From: Prevotella sp. UBA5387 | GTDB lineage: Bacteria > Bacteroidota > Bacteroidia > Bacteroidales > Bacteroidaceae | Assembly (NCBI GenBank): GCA_002407775.1 | Contig: DHOP01000076.1 | Span: forward strand, 1-6,599 | Direction: 5' to 3' | DNA: 6,599 bases | Shown here: piece after piece, positions 6,261 to 6,599 of the stretch | How the letters are laid out: the number at the start of each line of letters is the position of its first letter | How positions within the stretch are numbered: the first letter of the stretch is position 1 | Notes under the pieces: generated by a model | What the model was told of the DNA's origin: nothing | Database searches by the model: none | What the model saw: the letters and a program-made list of their open reading frames with translations, nothing else | Made by a program: the position numbers and the translations under genes

Positions 6261-6599
6261 ATGCCATTAAGATTATCCGATAAGCTCCCAGCAGTTGAGC
6301 TTCTGAAGAAAGAGAATATCTTTGTGATGAATGAGAGTCGTGCCCATACACAGATGATACGACCTCTGAAGATTCTTGTCTTAAATCTGATGCCCTTAAA
6401 AATTACGACAGAGACAGACCTGATTCGTCTTCTGTCGAACACGCCGCTTCAGATAGAGATTATTTTCATGAAATTGAAGAGTCATACGCCTAAAAATACT
6501 CCTATCAAACACATGCTGATGTTTTATAAAGATTTTGATATTTTGAAACAGCAGAAGTGGGACGGAATGATTGTTACTGGAGCTCCAGTAACAATCATT
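6261..6599 (+). CDS. metA: Homoserine O-acyltransferase MetA, N-terminal part, cut by window end
   Basis: MetA acylates the hydroxyl of L-homoserine, the first committed step of methionine synthesis; the donor is acetyl-CoA or succinyl-CoA depending on the member. The first 110 codons give a clear MetA N terminus: MPLRLSDKLPAVELLKKENI (1-20), KILVLNLMPLKITTETDLIR (37-56) including the conserved active-site lysine K47, LLSNTPLQIE (57-66), SHTPKNTP (74-81) and WDGMIVTGAPV (100-110). The Cys, His and Glu of the catalytic centre lie further on, outside the window. Codons 111-113 read T-I-I where the family normally has Glu or Gly at 111 and then different residues. These codons lie in a perfect palindrome at the window end and are probably not genuine. 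The ATG at 6261 gives the standard family start. Confidence 0.93.
   Translation, partial: MPLRLSDKLPAVELLKKENIFVMNESRAHTQMIRPLKILVLNLMPLKITTETDLIRLLSNTPLQIEIIFMKLKSHTPKNTPIKHMLMFYKDFDILKQQKWDGMIVTGAPVTII
6566..6599. repeat. Perfect 34-bp palindrome at the window end
   Basis: Bases 6566-6582 are the exact reverse complement of 6583-6599, with no loop; the centre is AGCT (6581-6584). The inner 16 bp (6575-6590) are compatible with normal metA coding for the T-G-A-P-V stretch, so that part may be genuine. The outer 9 bp on the right (6591-6599) do not fit MetA and equal the reverse complement of the upstream coding strand. It stops only because the window stops. The likely cause is a fold-back artefact from assembly or amplification. 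Confidence 0.9.

Overview
The window looks like chromosomal DNA from a member of the Bacteroidales (Bacteroidota), most likely a Prevotella-like genus. The DNA is AT-rich and start codons lack clear Shine-Dalgarno sequences. Four upstream regions carry the Bacteroidota-type -7 promoter element TAnnTTTG, two of them with a TTTG -33 element at a spacing of 20 nt. The proteins resemble what I know of Bacteroidales homologues. The family and genus placement is an inference from protein resemblance, not from a search.

Layout: a tRNA-Lys(CTT) gene on the minus strand is cut by the left edge of the window. It has its own promoter at 91-122. A gene-free stretch (41-551) follows, holding seven 22-bp tandem repeats (229-382). 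The translation operon infC-rpmI-rplT (552-1896) comes next, transcribed from a promoter at 465-496 and closed by a strong intrinsic terminator (1918-1957). Then comes a second probable unit: an ABC-F ATPase (2104-4056) and, 26 nt later, a secreted M13 zinc metallopeptidase (4083-6119), closed by a second strong terminator (6152-6186). The window ends in the first 113 codons of metA (6261 onwards), which has its own -7 element.

Functionally, the left half is core translation (a tRNA, initiation factor 3, ribosomal proteins L35 and L20) followed by a ribosome-associated ABC-F protein. The M13 peptidase is a periplasmic or secreted protein-degrading enzyme with no obvious link to translation. 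metA begins methionine synthesis from homoserine.

The genes are ordinary housekeeping genes; I see no defence, mobile or secondary-metabolite system. The two points most worth a second look are (1) the 22-bp array, whose units keep a dyad-symmetric core and lie between two divergent promoters, and (2) a perfect 34-bp palindrome that runs exactly to the last base. It replaces the metA sequence from codon 111 onward and looks like a fold-back or assembly artefact. By chance it removes the residue that would tell acetyl- from succinyl-transferase specificity.
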